Assembly (NCBI RefSeq): GCF_003121485.1
Contig: NZ_QAVX01000013.1
Span: 1 to 64,000, forward strand
From: Dyella sp. C11
GTDB lineage: Bacteria > Pseudomonadota > Gammaproteobacteria > Xanthomonadales > Rhodanobacteraceae
Direction: 5' to 3'
Length of the DNA: 64,000 bases
Shown here: piece after piece, positions 36,863 through 44,893 of the stretch
Layout: each line of letters opens with the position of its first letter
Numbering within the stretch: the stretch's first letter is position 1
Made by a program: the position numbers and the translations under genes
The notes under the pieces: model-generated
What the model was told of the DNA's origin: nothing
The model's input: the letters and a program-made list of their open reading frames with translations, nothing else
Database searches by the model: none

Positions 36863-37372
36863 TTATGCGCGGGCCTTGCGAGCCGCATCGACCAGGCCGT
36901 CAAGCCAGTCCTGATGGCCGTTGATCATCGGGTTGGGCTTGGTGCGCGCCAACGTCTGCGCAGGCTTTCCGTTCTGCGTTTCCTGGGTAAGGATGCGCAC
37001 GCGTCCGCGATCGAGGTTTTCCACCAGCCATGCGTGATGGACATCCAGGCGCGTATCGCCGTCGCCCGCCCAGCCATGCCACGCCACGCGTCCCGGCTTA
37101 TCTTCGGTGGGCGGCACGAATTCGACGCACTGCGATTCAACGGGAAAGCCGAACGTTTCGAAATAGAAGCGCGCGCCCTCTGCGAGCGCCGGACCCGCCT
37201 GGTCGTAGAAGCGAACGTTGGCGGCATTGGCGTAGTACCTCGGCCATGCCGAGGGCACGCTAAGCAACGGCCACACGTCTTCGGCGGCAAGGCCGGCAAC
37301 GATCACTTCATTGGAACAGAAGTTGTCCGCGAAGCCTGGCACGTAGCCTTCAGGCCAGAAAATGTCATTCAT
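36863..37372 (-). CDS. SRPBCC (START-like) ligand-binding family protein
   Basis: This encodes 169 residues, starting MNDIFWPEGYVPGFADN. It has the helix-grip pattern of SRPBCC/polyketide-cyclase-like proteins: VWPLLSVPSAWPRYY near the N-terminus, a run of antiparallel strands, and a long C-terminal helix (NGHQDWLDGLVDAARKA). These proteins hold hydrophobic ligands or act on them; the ligand here is unknown. The ATG at 37372 has AGGTG about 6 bases upstream; the longer frame to 37456 is non-protein-like. It is divergent from the LysR gene by 108 bp. Confidence 0.8.
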   Translation of the reverse strand: MNDIFWPEGYVPGFADNFCSNEVIVAGLAAEDVWPLLSVPSAWPRYYANAANVRFYDQAGPALAEGARFYFETFGFPVESQCVEFVPPTEDKPGRVAWHGWAGDGDTRLDVHHAWLVENLDRGRVRILTQETQNGKPAQTLARTKPNPMINGHQDWLDGLVDAARKARA

Positions 37373-37428
37373 GAGAACACCTAGGAAGAGTAGGGCTGGG
37401 CGCGTTCGTCCAGCTGGAACCCTTACAC

Positions 37429-37444
37429 CATGGGCGTTACCATG
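37429..37444. promoter_or_regulatory. Dyad between the LysR gene and its divergent targets
   Basis: CATGG and CCATG, 5-bp arms with a 6-nt spacer, lie in the 108-bp intergenic region. LysR-type regulators bind short interrupted dyads here, so this is a candidate site; the arms are too short to be decisive. Confidence 0.35.
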
Positions 37445-37480
37445 AAATAAGTCCAATCGCGTTCTGTGATCTTAGACATC

Positions 37481-38389
37481 ATGGCTACTGATATCAGGGG
37501 AATCGACCTCAATCTTCTCAAGGCGCTGGATGCCTTGCTCGACGAGCGGAACGTCACCCGGGCCGCGCAGCGACTGTCGCTGACACAGCCTGCCGTGAGC
37601 GGCATGCTCACGCGGCTGCGCGAGACCTTTGGCGATCCCTTGTTTGTGCGCACGCAGCGCGGTATCGCGCCAACGCTGCGCGCACTGGAGTTGGCTGGCC
37701 CCATCAAGCAGATTCTCGGCGACGTCGAAACGCTGTTGCAGCCCGCAGCGTTCGATCCGGCGAAGGCGGACATGGCGCTCAACGTGGCAGCGACCGACTA
37801 CGCCTTGCAGGTAGTGGTAACGCCTTTTCTTGCCGAGCTGCGGCGTCTGGCCCCGGGCATTCGTGTGGCGGTAGTGCCGGTGCAGGATCCTCGGCTGCAT
37901 GTTCAACTCGAACGCGGCGACATTCATCTGGCGCTGGTCACGCCTGAAAGCACGCCGCCGGATCTGCATGCGCGTCGGCTGTTCGATGAGCGATACGTGT
38001 GCGTCATGCGGCACAACCATCCCGACGCTGGGGCACGGCGTCTTTCGATGAAGCGCTTCTGCGCACTCGATCATGCCTTGGTGTCCTACACCGGAGGCAG
38101 CTTCCGCGGCGTCACTGACGATGCGTTGGCAGCACTGGGGCACGCGCGTCGTGTGACATTGTCCGTGACCAGCTTTCTTGTGCTGCCCCGCATCCTTGCC
38201 CACAGCGATCTGGTCGCCGTGGTTCCCGAGCGACTGGTAAGAGGCACCAAAGGCCTGGCCGTGTTCGATCCACCGCTCGACATACCCGGTTTCACCAAGA
38301 CAGCCGCCTGGCATGAGCGGACGCATCGCGATCGTGGGCATCGCTGGGTTCGCGAACTGTTGTTCAAGGTTTGCCAGACGCTTGAGTAG
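37481..38389 (+). CDS. LysR-family transcriptional regulator
   Basis: This encodes 302 residues. The winged HTH at about 8-66 shows ALLDERNVTRAAQRLSLTQPAVS; a linker helix and the periplasmic-binding-like effector domain follow (about 90-300). LysR proteins usually control the gene divergent from themselves, here the SRPBCC/OYE pair. The ATG at 37481 (MATDIRGIDLNLLKAL) matches the family start; a GTG at 37466 is less likely. A hairpin at 38482-38505 may mark its transcript end. Confidence 0.92.
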   Translation: MATDIRGIDLNLLKALDALLDERNVTRAAQRLSLTQPAVSGMLTRLRETFGDPLFVRTQRGIAPTLRALELAGPIKQILGDVETLLQPAAFDPAKADMALNVAATDYALQVVVTPFLAELRRLAPGIRVAVVPVQDPRLHVQLERGDIHLALVTPESTPPDLHARRLFDERYVCVMRHNHPDAGARRLSMKRFCALDHALVSYTGGSFRGVTDDALAALGHARRVTLSVTSFLVLPRILAHSDLVAVVPERLVRGTKGLAVFDPPLDIPGFTKTAAWHERTHRDRGHRWVRELLFKVCQTLE

Positions 38390-38481
38390 GTCTTCATGCG
38401 TGGCGAATGGCGACATGGCGCTGCGTTCAGGCGCTTTGGTCCCGGCGTTCGTTCGTGGAAATAACGTGAAATCCAACGACC

Positions 38482-38505
38482 CTGCGCCGCGTTTTTGCGG
38501 CGCAG
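38482..38505 (+). terminator. Strong hairpin after the LysR gene
   Basis: A perfect 9-bp GC-rich stem (CTGCGCCGC and GCGGCGCAG) with a GTTTTT loop, about 90 bp after the LysR stop. No T tract follows, so it may act as an RNA 3'-end stabiliser or a factor-assisted terminator. Confidence 0.45.
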
Positions 38506-39033
38506 CGTGACAGCTTGCGCGTTCGGCGTCTTAATGCGCTCCACAGGGGATTGGATCGATCCAAGTTGTCAATGATTCAGGCAGTTCCGTGGGAGCGGAG
38601 GATCTGAGCGACTTGGGCTTGGCCGGGAGGGTGAGGGATCGGGCGCATGCATGTCATGCGGCCTTGTTTCTTGCTACCCACCAGACGATTGAGGGAGCGA
38701 GATACCGTCACATGGCACCAAATACCGCCCGTATTTCCGTCGTGACATCGTTGCGTGCCATCAGCGCGCACGCAGGCACAGTAGCCAGTGGCCGAGGATC
38801 GGCCACGCGTTTCCGTGCCTTGCCGTCTTTCCGTCCACGCTGTCGACATGGCGACGCCATGGAACCAGCCGGCGCCCGGCGCACCGAGCCCAACGGCGAC
38901 ATGCCGCTCTAGGCCGCCACACCCAAGCCTTCGCATCAGCGCAACAGGGCTTTGAAGCTTCTCGCTGAAAAGCCGGACGTCGTTTTTTTCGCCGCTGTTT
39001 TAGATCGATTCAATTTCGAGGGAAGGAGAACGC

Positions 39034-39045
39034 ATGTCGCAATAA
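39034..39045 (+). promoter_or_regulatory. Three-codon mini reading frame with a strong ribosome site
   Basis: GGAAGGAG at about 39021-39028 is well placed before ATG TCG CAA TAA. The frame ends about 80 bp before the receptor gene ATG. It may be a leader affecting receptor expression, a relic of a lost gene, or chance. Confidence 0.3.
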
Positions 39046-39059
39046 ATCGCGCATTTGCA

Positions 39060-39079
39060 GTGATCAAACGGGGGATCAC
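39060..39079. promoter_or_regulatory. Inverted repeat upstream of the TonB-dependent receptor gene
   Basis: A perfect 6-bp inverted repeat, GTGATC and GATCAC, with an 8-nt spacer, ends 45 bases before the receptor ATG. It is a plausible operator for a carbohydrate-responsive repressor. No regulator gene is in the locus. Confidence 0.4.
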
Positions 39080-39124
39080 CGCGCCGACTCCTTTCAAGGG
39101 CGCATTTGTGTACGGGGAGAGACA

Positions 39125-42100
39125 ATGAATTACCGGCCATACCTTTTTACGCGCAAGCCGTTGTACGTCGCACTCACCATGGCGACGTTGTCGTTGGGCA
39201 GCTATCTGGGCACACCCGCAACGGCTTTTGCGCAGTCCGCTGCGCCTGCCGCCGCTCCGGCTGCATCGCCGCAGGCGCAAGCTCCGGCTCCGTCTTCCGA
39301 CGGCACGGCAAAGAAAGACGACAAGAAAACCGACAAGGAGAAGGGCGAGGACGCCAAGACACTTGATGCGGTGGTGGTCACGAGCTTCCGCCAGTCGGTT
39401 GACCAGAACATGCAGGACAAGCGCGACTCCAACTCCATCGTGGAGGTGATCAATGCGCAGAACATTGCGCAGTTCCCCGCGAAGAACATCGCCGACGCAC
39501 TGGCGCATGTGCCGGGCGTGGTCATTACGCGCGAATCCGGCGAAGGCAAGACGGTGAGCATCCGCGGCCTTGCGCCGGAACTGACGCTGACCGAGTTGAA
39601 CGGCAACTACGTGGCCTCTGCCGATACGTCGGCCGGGCTGTCGCGTTCGTTCAACTACACGCTGATGCCCGCCAACATGTTCTCGGACATCAAGCTCTAC
39701 AAGAGCCTTGAGGCGCGCCTGGACGAAGGCGGCATCGGCGGCAATGTGGATCTGCGCACACGCCGTCCGCTGGAAATGAAGGCGAACGACGGTTTCGTTT
39801 CCCTCAATGCGGCAGGTTCGGACAACAGCAGCAAGACCACGCCGCAGGGCTCGGGTCTGTATTCGTGGAAGAACAAGGACGAAACCTTCGGCGTGCTCGT
39901 GGCCGGTTCTTACCAGAAGCGCCGCGACGTGGATTACCAGTCCAACGCCTCGAGCTGGCATTGGTGGTCCAACGATTGCACCGACTACTCCACCTGTACC
40001 GCTCCGCCGACCGACGTGCATGGTCATCAGTACGGTGCGGACGTCGCACCGAACCTCGCGCTGTGGCCGGGCGGTGGTGTCACCGACCAGTCGGGCAAGA
40101 GCTATTCCGGTTACTGGATGCCGCAGCAGTTCGCCACCAGCCGCAATCAGCTGGACCTGACGAACAAGGCTGCGCAGCTGACCATGCAGTTCAAGCCCTC
40201 CGATCACTTCCTGATGACGGGCAACTACTTCCGCTTTGAGCGCCAGCAGACCCAGATCACCAACACGCTGGAAGTGCCCGAGTGGGGCCTGCCTACCGAT
40301 ACCTACGCCAACCAGCAGGGCAGGTTGCTGGCACCCAATGGCCTGACGTTCGATCCCTCGCACACGGTTGTCACGGGCGCGAACTACGTGCTGCCGGCGG
40401 CGGGCACCGGCTGTAACTCGCTGACCAATCCGGTAACCGGCGCAGCGCGTCAGCCGGTCGACGTGTGCTCCACGGAAATTCCGTGGGTCACCGGCAACTA
40501 CTCGGTGGAAAAGGCGACCTCGCAGACCATCAACCTGGAAGGCGAATGGGATAACGGCGGCAACCTCAGTGGCACGTTCAATGTTGGTCGGACTTGGGCC
40601 ACCGGCGGTCCCTCGGTTGAGCTGAGCATGGCCGCCAAGCCGCGCAACTTCGTCAACGGCCAGTGGGTGGATGGCAGCGACGGCGCGTCATGGACCCTCA
40701 ACGGCAAGCCGACCATCAACGCTTCGCCTAGCGTGCTGCAGAACATGCTGGCCGGTGAAGGCCAGGTCGACCTGGGTTCGACGGGTTCGAACATGGTCAA
40801 CACCAGCACCTCGCAGAACTTCGCGCAGGCGGATTTCACCTGGGCCTTCGACAATAGCTGGGTGCAGTCGCTGCAGTTCGGCGCCAAGTACCGCGACAAC
40901 CATGCCGAGCAGCAGAACAACGAGCTGCGCTGGTACTGCAAGGGCACGCAGCTGCAGTTCCAGACCTGCGATCCCAATGCAGGCCAGTTGCCGGCGGGCT
41001 TCCTGCAGTCCGGCTATCTGGATTCGAGCAACCCGGCCTACAGCGACAATGTCTTCCCGGCGATCAATTTCCCGGCGTACTACAACTATCTCAACAACAC
41101 CTACGACCGGGTGCTGTTCAACCATCCGGAAGACAAGTCGTCGATCCAGGAGCAGATCTCGGCCATCTACGCGCAGGCCAATTTCGCCACGGATTCGCTG
41201 CGCGGCAACTTCGGCCTCCGCTTTGTCAGCACCAAGCAGGATCTGACGGTGGCCGACGAGATCACCACCAACAACGCGGTGTACTACCACGATGCAGGCG
41301 GCAACATCCTGATCTGCCCGGCATCGGGTCAGAACGTGGCGGGCGGCGCCTGCGCACCGGGCGACTTCCAGTACCTGCCGCGCGAGCAGTCGGTGATCCA
41401 GACGTTCTCCAACGCGTCCACTTCCACGCGCTACAACAAGCTGCTGCCGAGCTTCAACATCGCATGGACGTTTGCTGACGACTTCGTGATGCGTGCGGCC
41501 GGTTCGCAGGCCATGGCTCGTGCGAACTACACCGATCTGGCGCAGCTGGGCAGCCTGACCAACAACACGCAGGCCTACTACGACGACCGCAAGCAGTTCG
41601 GCGCACCGCTGCCGGGCTGGTACGGCAGCGGTGCCAACCCGGACCTGAAGCCGTTTACCGCCACGCAGTTCGATCTGGCCACCGAGTGGTACTACGCGCC
41701 GGAGTCCGTGGTGGGCGTGGACTTGTTCCAGAAGAAGGTGAAGAACTTCGTGGTGCCGGTGACCGTCAACAACATGACGGTAGACGTGAATGGCACGCCG
41801 ACGGAGTTCATGCAGTACAGCACCAATGCCAACGGCCGTTCCGGTACGTCCAAGGGCGTGGAGCTGTACACGCAGCACACCTTCGACATGGGCTTTGGCT
41901 ACATCGCCAACTACACGCTCAACAAGACCAACGAAACGCCGGTCTCGCTGGGCGATACGCAGGTGGGCAAGTCGGAGCTGATCGGTAGCGCCAAGTACGC
42001 CGCCAACATCTCGCTGTTCTATGAAAAGAACGGCCTGCTGCTGCGCGCGACCAGCAACTGGACGGGCCGCACCATGCAGGGCCTGTCGTCCGGCCTGCCG

Positions 42101-42310
42101 ATCTACACGTCGCCGTACAACCAGATCGACTTGAACGGCGACTACGAGTTCACCAAGCACTTCATGGTGACCGCTTCGGTGATCAACCTGACCCGTTCGA
42201 CGCCGCGCGAGTATCTGGGCAGCGACACCACGGCTCGCCTGTATCAGCTGGAATACGCCGGTCGCCAGTACTACGTGGGTCTGACGTACAAGTTCGGAGA
42301 CGGTGGCTAA
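39125..42310 (+). CDS. TonB-dependent outer-membrane receptor
   Basis: This encodes 1061 residues. A signal peptide (about 1-36, ending AFAQ) is followed by an Ala/Pro-rich and Lys-rich linker, a TonB-box-like DAVVVTS near residue 81, the plug (NIADALAHVPGVVITRESGEG, IRGLAPELTLTELNG) and a 22-strand barrel. It moves a large or scarce ligand across the outer membrane using TonB energy. Its place directly before GH92 and GH2 genes indicates a glycan, probably mannose-containing, as ligand; this follows the carbohydrate-utilisation loci of Xanthomonadales. A hairpin separates it from the next gene. Confidence 0.92.
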   Translation: MNYRPYLFTRKPLYVALTMATLSLGSYLGTPATAFAQSAAPAAAPAASPQAQAPAPSSDGTAKKDDKKTDKEKGEDAKTLDAVVVTSFRQSVDQNMQDKRDSNSIVEVINAQNIAQFPAKNIADALAHVPGVVITRESGEGKTVSIRGLAPELTLTELNGNYVASADTSAGLSRSFNYTLMPANMFSDIKLYKSLEARLDEGGIGGNVDLRTRRPLEMKANDGFVSLNAAGSDNSSKTTPQGSGLYSWKNKDETFGVLVAGSYQKRRDVDYQSNASSWHWWSNDCTDYSTCTAPPTDVHGHQYGADVAPNLALWPGGGVTDQSGKSYSGYWMPQQFATSRNQLDLTNKAAQLTMQFKPSDHFLMTGNYFRFERQQTQITNTLEVPEWGLPTDTYANQQGRLLAPNGLTFDPSHTVVTGANYVLPAAGTGCNSLTNPVTGAARQPVDVCSTEIPWVTGNYSVEKATSQTINLEGEWDNGGNLSGTFNVGRTWATGGPSVELSMAAKPRNFVNGQWVDGSDGASWTLNGKPTINASPSVLQNMLAGEGQVDLGSTGSNMVNTSTSQNFAQADFTWAFDNSWVQSLQFGAKYRDNHAEQQNNELRWYCKGTQLQFQTCDPNAGQLPAGFLQSGYLDSSNPAYSDNVFPAINFPAYYNYLNNTYDRVLFNHPEDKSSIQEQISAIYAQANFATDSLRGNFGLRFVSTKQDLTVADEITTNNAVYYHDAGGNILICPASGQNVAGGACAPGDFQYLPREQSVIQTFSNASTSTRYNKLLPSFNIAWTFADDFVMRAAGSQAMARANYTDLAQLGSLTNNTQAYYDDRKQFGAPLPGWYGSGANPDLKPFTATQFDLATEWYYAPESVVGVDLFQKKVKNFVVPVTVNNMTVDVNGTPTEFMQYSTNANGRSGTSKGVELYTQHTFDMGFGYIANYTLNKTNETPVSLGDTQVGKSELIGSAKYAANISLFYEKNGLLLRATSNWTGRTMQGLSSGLPIYTSPYNQIDLNGDYEFTKHFMVTASVINLTRSTPREYLGSDTTARLYQLEYAGRQYYVGLTYKFGDGG

Positions 42311-42318
42311 GGAAGGCT

Positions 42319-42342
42319 GGGGCCGGGCACTAGCCCGGCCCC
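42319..42342 (+). terminator. Hairpin between the receptor and GH92 genes
   Basis: A perfect 10-bp stem (GGGGCCGGGC and GCCCGGCCCC) with an ACTA loop lies 9 bases after the receptor stop. There is no T tract, so it probably damps rather than stops transcription, giving more receptor than enzyme. Confidence 0.55.
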
Positions 42343-42446
42343 ACAACCGAGGTCCTTTTGCTCATCTCCTGGCCGTTCCTGGCGAGGAGGCCGATGGGCG
42401 TCCGCGATCCGGCGGCCGCGCCTTCATTCCGCACGGGAAACGATCC

Positions 42447-44840
42447 ATGAATTCGCCTCTCGCACGCCTTCAGCGTCGCGCTTCGTTTGTTTTCAATCGA
42501 CGTACCGGCAGGTTGCTCCTGCTGGCGATGTGCGCCACCGCAAGCATCGGCGCGTGCTATGCCAAGGACGACCATGCATCAACGTCGACATCGTCCGTCG
42601 ATGAAGCCAACCCGCTCGTGGGCACTGCGCCACTGGATCGCCAGGAGCTGATCGGCAACTCGCCTCCGCCGGGCGAGCCGCTGTATTCGGGCATGACGTC
42701 GCCGGGTGCGAGCCTGCCGCAGAGCGCCACCGAGGCGACTCCCGTCAACGTCAATGTGGATCTCAGTTATCCCGCGGGCGTTGCCATGTCGTACTACTAC
42801 AGCAATCCGACGATGATCGGCTTCACGGGTGGCGGCTCGACGTACGGTGGGCGCGCGGCGCCCATGATCATGCCGGTGGTGGGCGACTGGACCGTGCCGC
42901 CCAACTACACGGAGTCGTACTACGACAAGGCGAGCGAGAAAGCATCACCGGGCTATTACGCCGTGGATCTCGCCACGTTCCATACGCGCGCCGAGCTGAC
43001 GGCAACGCAGCGCACCAGTCTGATGCGCTTCACCTTTCCATCCAGTCATCGTTCGAACGTGGTGATCAACCTGCGCCGCCCTGGCGGCGATGTCGAAGTG
43101 GTTGGCGATCGCACTGTTCGTGGTGTCGCCACCGGCGGCCGCCCGGATAGCGATTCAGAGGGCCCGTGGTTCGTTGCCGAGTTCTCGCGTCCGTTTGCCA
43201 GCTTTGGCACCTTCCGTGCGGACCACGAGCATGAAGGCTACGGGATTGGCGATGCGGACGTGCAGGGCAATCGACGCGCCATATCCGGCAGCTACGCCGG
43301 TGCTTACGTCACGTTCGACACGAAGCAGGGCGACCAGGTGCTGGTGAAGATCGCCCACGGCCACAGTGCCGCGGAGGCCGAACAGCGTCTTCACGACGAA
43401 GATCCCGACGGCAATTTCGACCGCGTGCACGCACAGGCGCGCGCTGCCTGGGCGAAGCTGTTCGACCGTGTTCAAGTCACCGGCGGCACGCCGAAGCAAC
43501 GCATGCTGTTCTATTCCACGCTCTACCATTCCTTCGCCAGTCCGCGACTGGTCGCGCGCAAGGGCGATCACTACACCGGTGAAGACGGCAAGGTGCAGGT
43601 CGCCAACTATGATCGCTACGGTCCGGTGCCGTTCTGGGACACCGGCCGCAACCAGATCACCTTGCTGATGCTGCTGGAGCCGCGCGTGGTGCAGGACATC
43701 ATGCGTTCCGAGCTGGACCGCGCACGTGAGCGCGGCTACATGGATACCTCGTTCCACGGCGACCATGCCGTGTTTCTCTACGACGGTGCATGGCAACGCG
43801 GCATTCCGTTCGACTATGCCGCCGCCTACGTGTACCTGCGCAAGAACGCGACCGATCCGAAGGGCCCGCGTGGCTATCTCGCCGAATACATGAAGAACGG
43901 CTGGATTTCCGACATCGTGCCGACCGGCAATCCCAGTCCGCCGTATGCCGGTGGAAAGGCGGGCGCCGCCACCACGCTGGAATACGCGTGGGACGACCAC
44001 GCGCTGGCCGACGTGGCTCAGCGACTGGGCAAGACGGACGATGCGCAGATGTTCCTGCACCGCGCGGCGAACTACCGCAACGTGTTCGATCCTTCCGTGG
44101 GATTCGTTCGCGGGCGCACGGAAGACGGGAAATGGATTTCACCCTTCGATCCGGGCGAGCCGTACTACAACTTCATGATGAAGGAAGCATCGGGCTGGTC
44201 CACGCTATGGCTTGTTCCGCACGATGTGCAGGGTCTGGCCGATCTGCTTGGCGGGCGCGATGCGTTCAACGCCAAGCTCGATGCGTTCTTCTCCACGCCG
44301 TATACGGCCAAGGGCATCTGTCGCGACTGCACCGGCTTGATCGGCCAGTACGTGCAGGGCAATCAACCCGATCAGCAGGCAGCTTACCTCTACGCCTGGA
44401 GTGGCCAGCCCTGGAAGACCCAGGCACTGACACGCCGCATTCTTTCCGACATGTACGGCAGCGATGCGACGGGCTACGGCTACCCCGGCATGGACGACCA
44501 GGGTTCGACCTCGTCGTGGTACACGCTGAGCGCGATGGGTTTCTATCCCGTCGATCCGTCCAGTCCCGACTACATCATCGGCAGCCCACTGTTTGATCGC
44601 GTCCAGCTGCACATGGACAACGGCAAGACGTTCGAGATTGTTGCGCGCAACAATTCCGCACAGAACATGTACATCCAGTCCGCCACGCTCAACGGCAAGC
44701 CTTGGACCAAGCCCTGGTTCAGTCATGCGGACATTGCCAACGGTGCCACGCTGGTGCTCACCATGGGGCCGGAGCCGAACAAGGCCTGGGGTGCAAGCCC
44801 GCACGATGCGCCGCCGTCGATGTCGGCCGTCAAGCAGTAA
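42447..44840 (+). CDS. GH92 family glycoside hydrolase (alpha-mannosidase type) with altered catalytic acid
   Basis: This encodes 797 residues. A signal sequence ends near CYAKDD (about 33); the beta-sandwich domain (about 45-280) and the (alpha/alpha)6 barrel follow. Family motifs are present: FHGDHAVFLYDGAW, GQPWKTQ and GYPGMDDQGSTSSWY with D683 and D684. GH92 enzymes are Ca-dependent exo-alpha-mannosidases. The catalytic acid is normally Glu in a GNEP motif; here it reads GNQP with Q640. In a characterised GH92 with Gln there, the substrate is mannose-1-phospho-6-mannose. Likely exported to periplasm. Confidence 0.9.
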   Translation: MNSPLARLQRRASFVFNRRTGRLLLLAMCATASIGACYAKDDHASTSTSSVDEANPLVGTAPLDRQELIGNSPPPGEPLYSGMTSPGASLPQSATEATPVNVNVDLSYPAGVAMSYYYSNPTMIGFTGGGSTYGGRAAPMIMPVVGDWTVPPNYTESYYDKASEKASPGYYAVDLATFHTRAELTATQRTSLMRFTFPSSHRSNVVINLRRPGGDVEVVGDRTVRGVATGGRPDSDSEGPWFVAEFSRPFASFGTFRADHEHEGYGIGDADVQGNRRAISGSYAGAYVTFDTKQGDQVLVKIAHGHSAAEAEQRLHDEDPDGNFDRVHAQARAAWAKLFDRVQVTGGTPKQRMLFYSTLYHSFASPRLVARKGDHYTGEDGKVQVANYDRYGPVPFWDTGRNQITLLMLLEPRVVQDIMRSELDRARERGYMDTSFHGDHAVFLYDGAWQRGIPFDYAAAYVYLRKNATDPKGPRGYLAEYMKNGWISDIVPTGNPSPPYAGGKAGAATTLEYAWDDHALADVAQRLGKTDDAQMFLHRAANYRNVFDPSVGFVRGRTEDGKWISPFDPGEPYYNFMMKEASGWSTLWLVPHDVQGLADLLGGRDAFNAKLDAFFSTPYTAKGICRDCTGLIGQYVQGNQPDQQAAYLYAWSGQPWKTQALTRRILSDMYGSDATGYGYPGMDDQGSTSSWYTLSAMGFYPVDPSSPDYIIGSPLFDRVQLHMDNGKTFEIVARNNSAQNMYIQSATLNGKPWTKPWFSHADIANGATLVLTMGPEPNKAWGASPHDAPPSMSAVKQ

Positions 44841-44893
44841 TCCTGGCAACGCCGTAAAGCAGCAAGCGTCAACTCGTTCGAAAAGGAAAAGTG

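Larger units (their letters stand above)
38390..39124. other. 735-bp non-coding region before the TonB-dependent receptor
   Basis: There is no convincing gene. Frames of about 110 residues on both strands (38577-38936) are Cys/Arg/His-rich and lack family features. The region contains a strong hairpin (38482-38505), an inverted repeat (39060-39079) and a three-codon reading frame with a strong ribosome site (39034-39045). The last 130 bp most likely hold the receptor promoter. Confidence 0.6.

Noticed and set aside
38577-38936. Frames of about 110-120 residues on both strands before the receptor gene
   Set aside because: Cys/Arg/His-rich translations on both strands with no ribosome site or domain; treated as non-coding.
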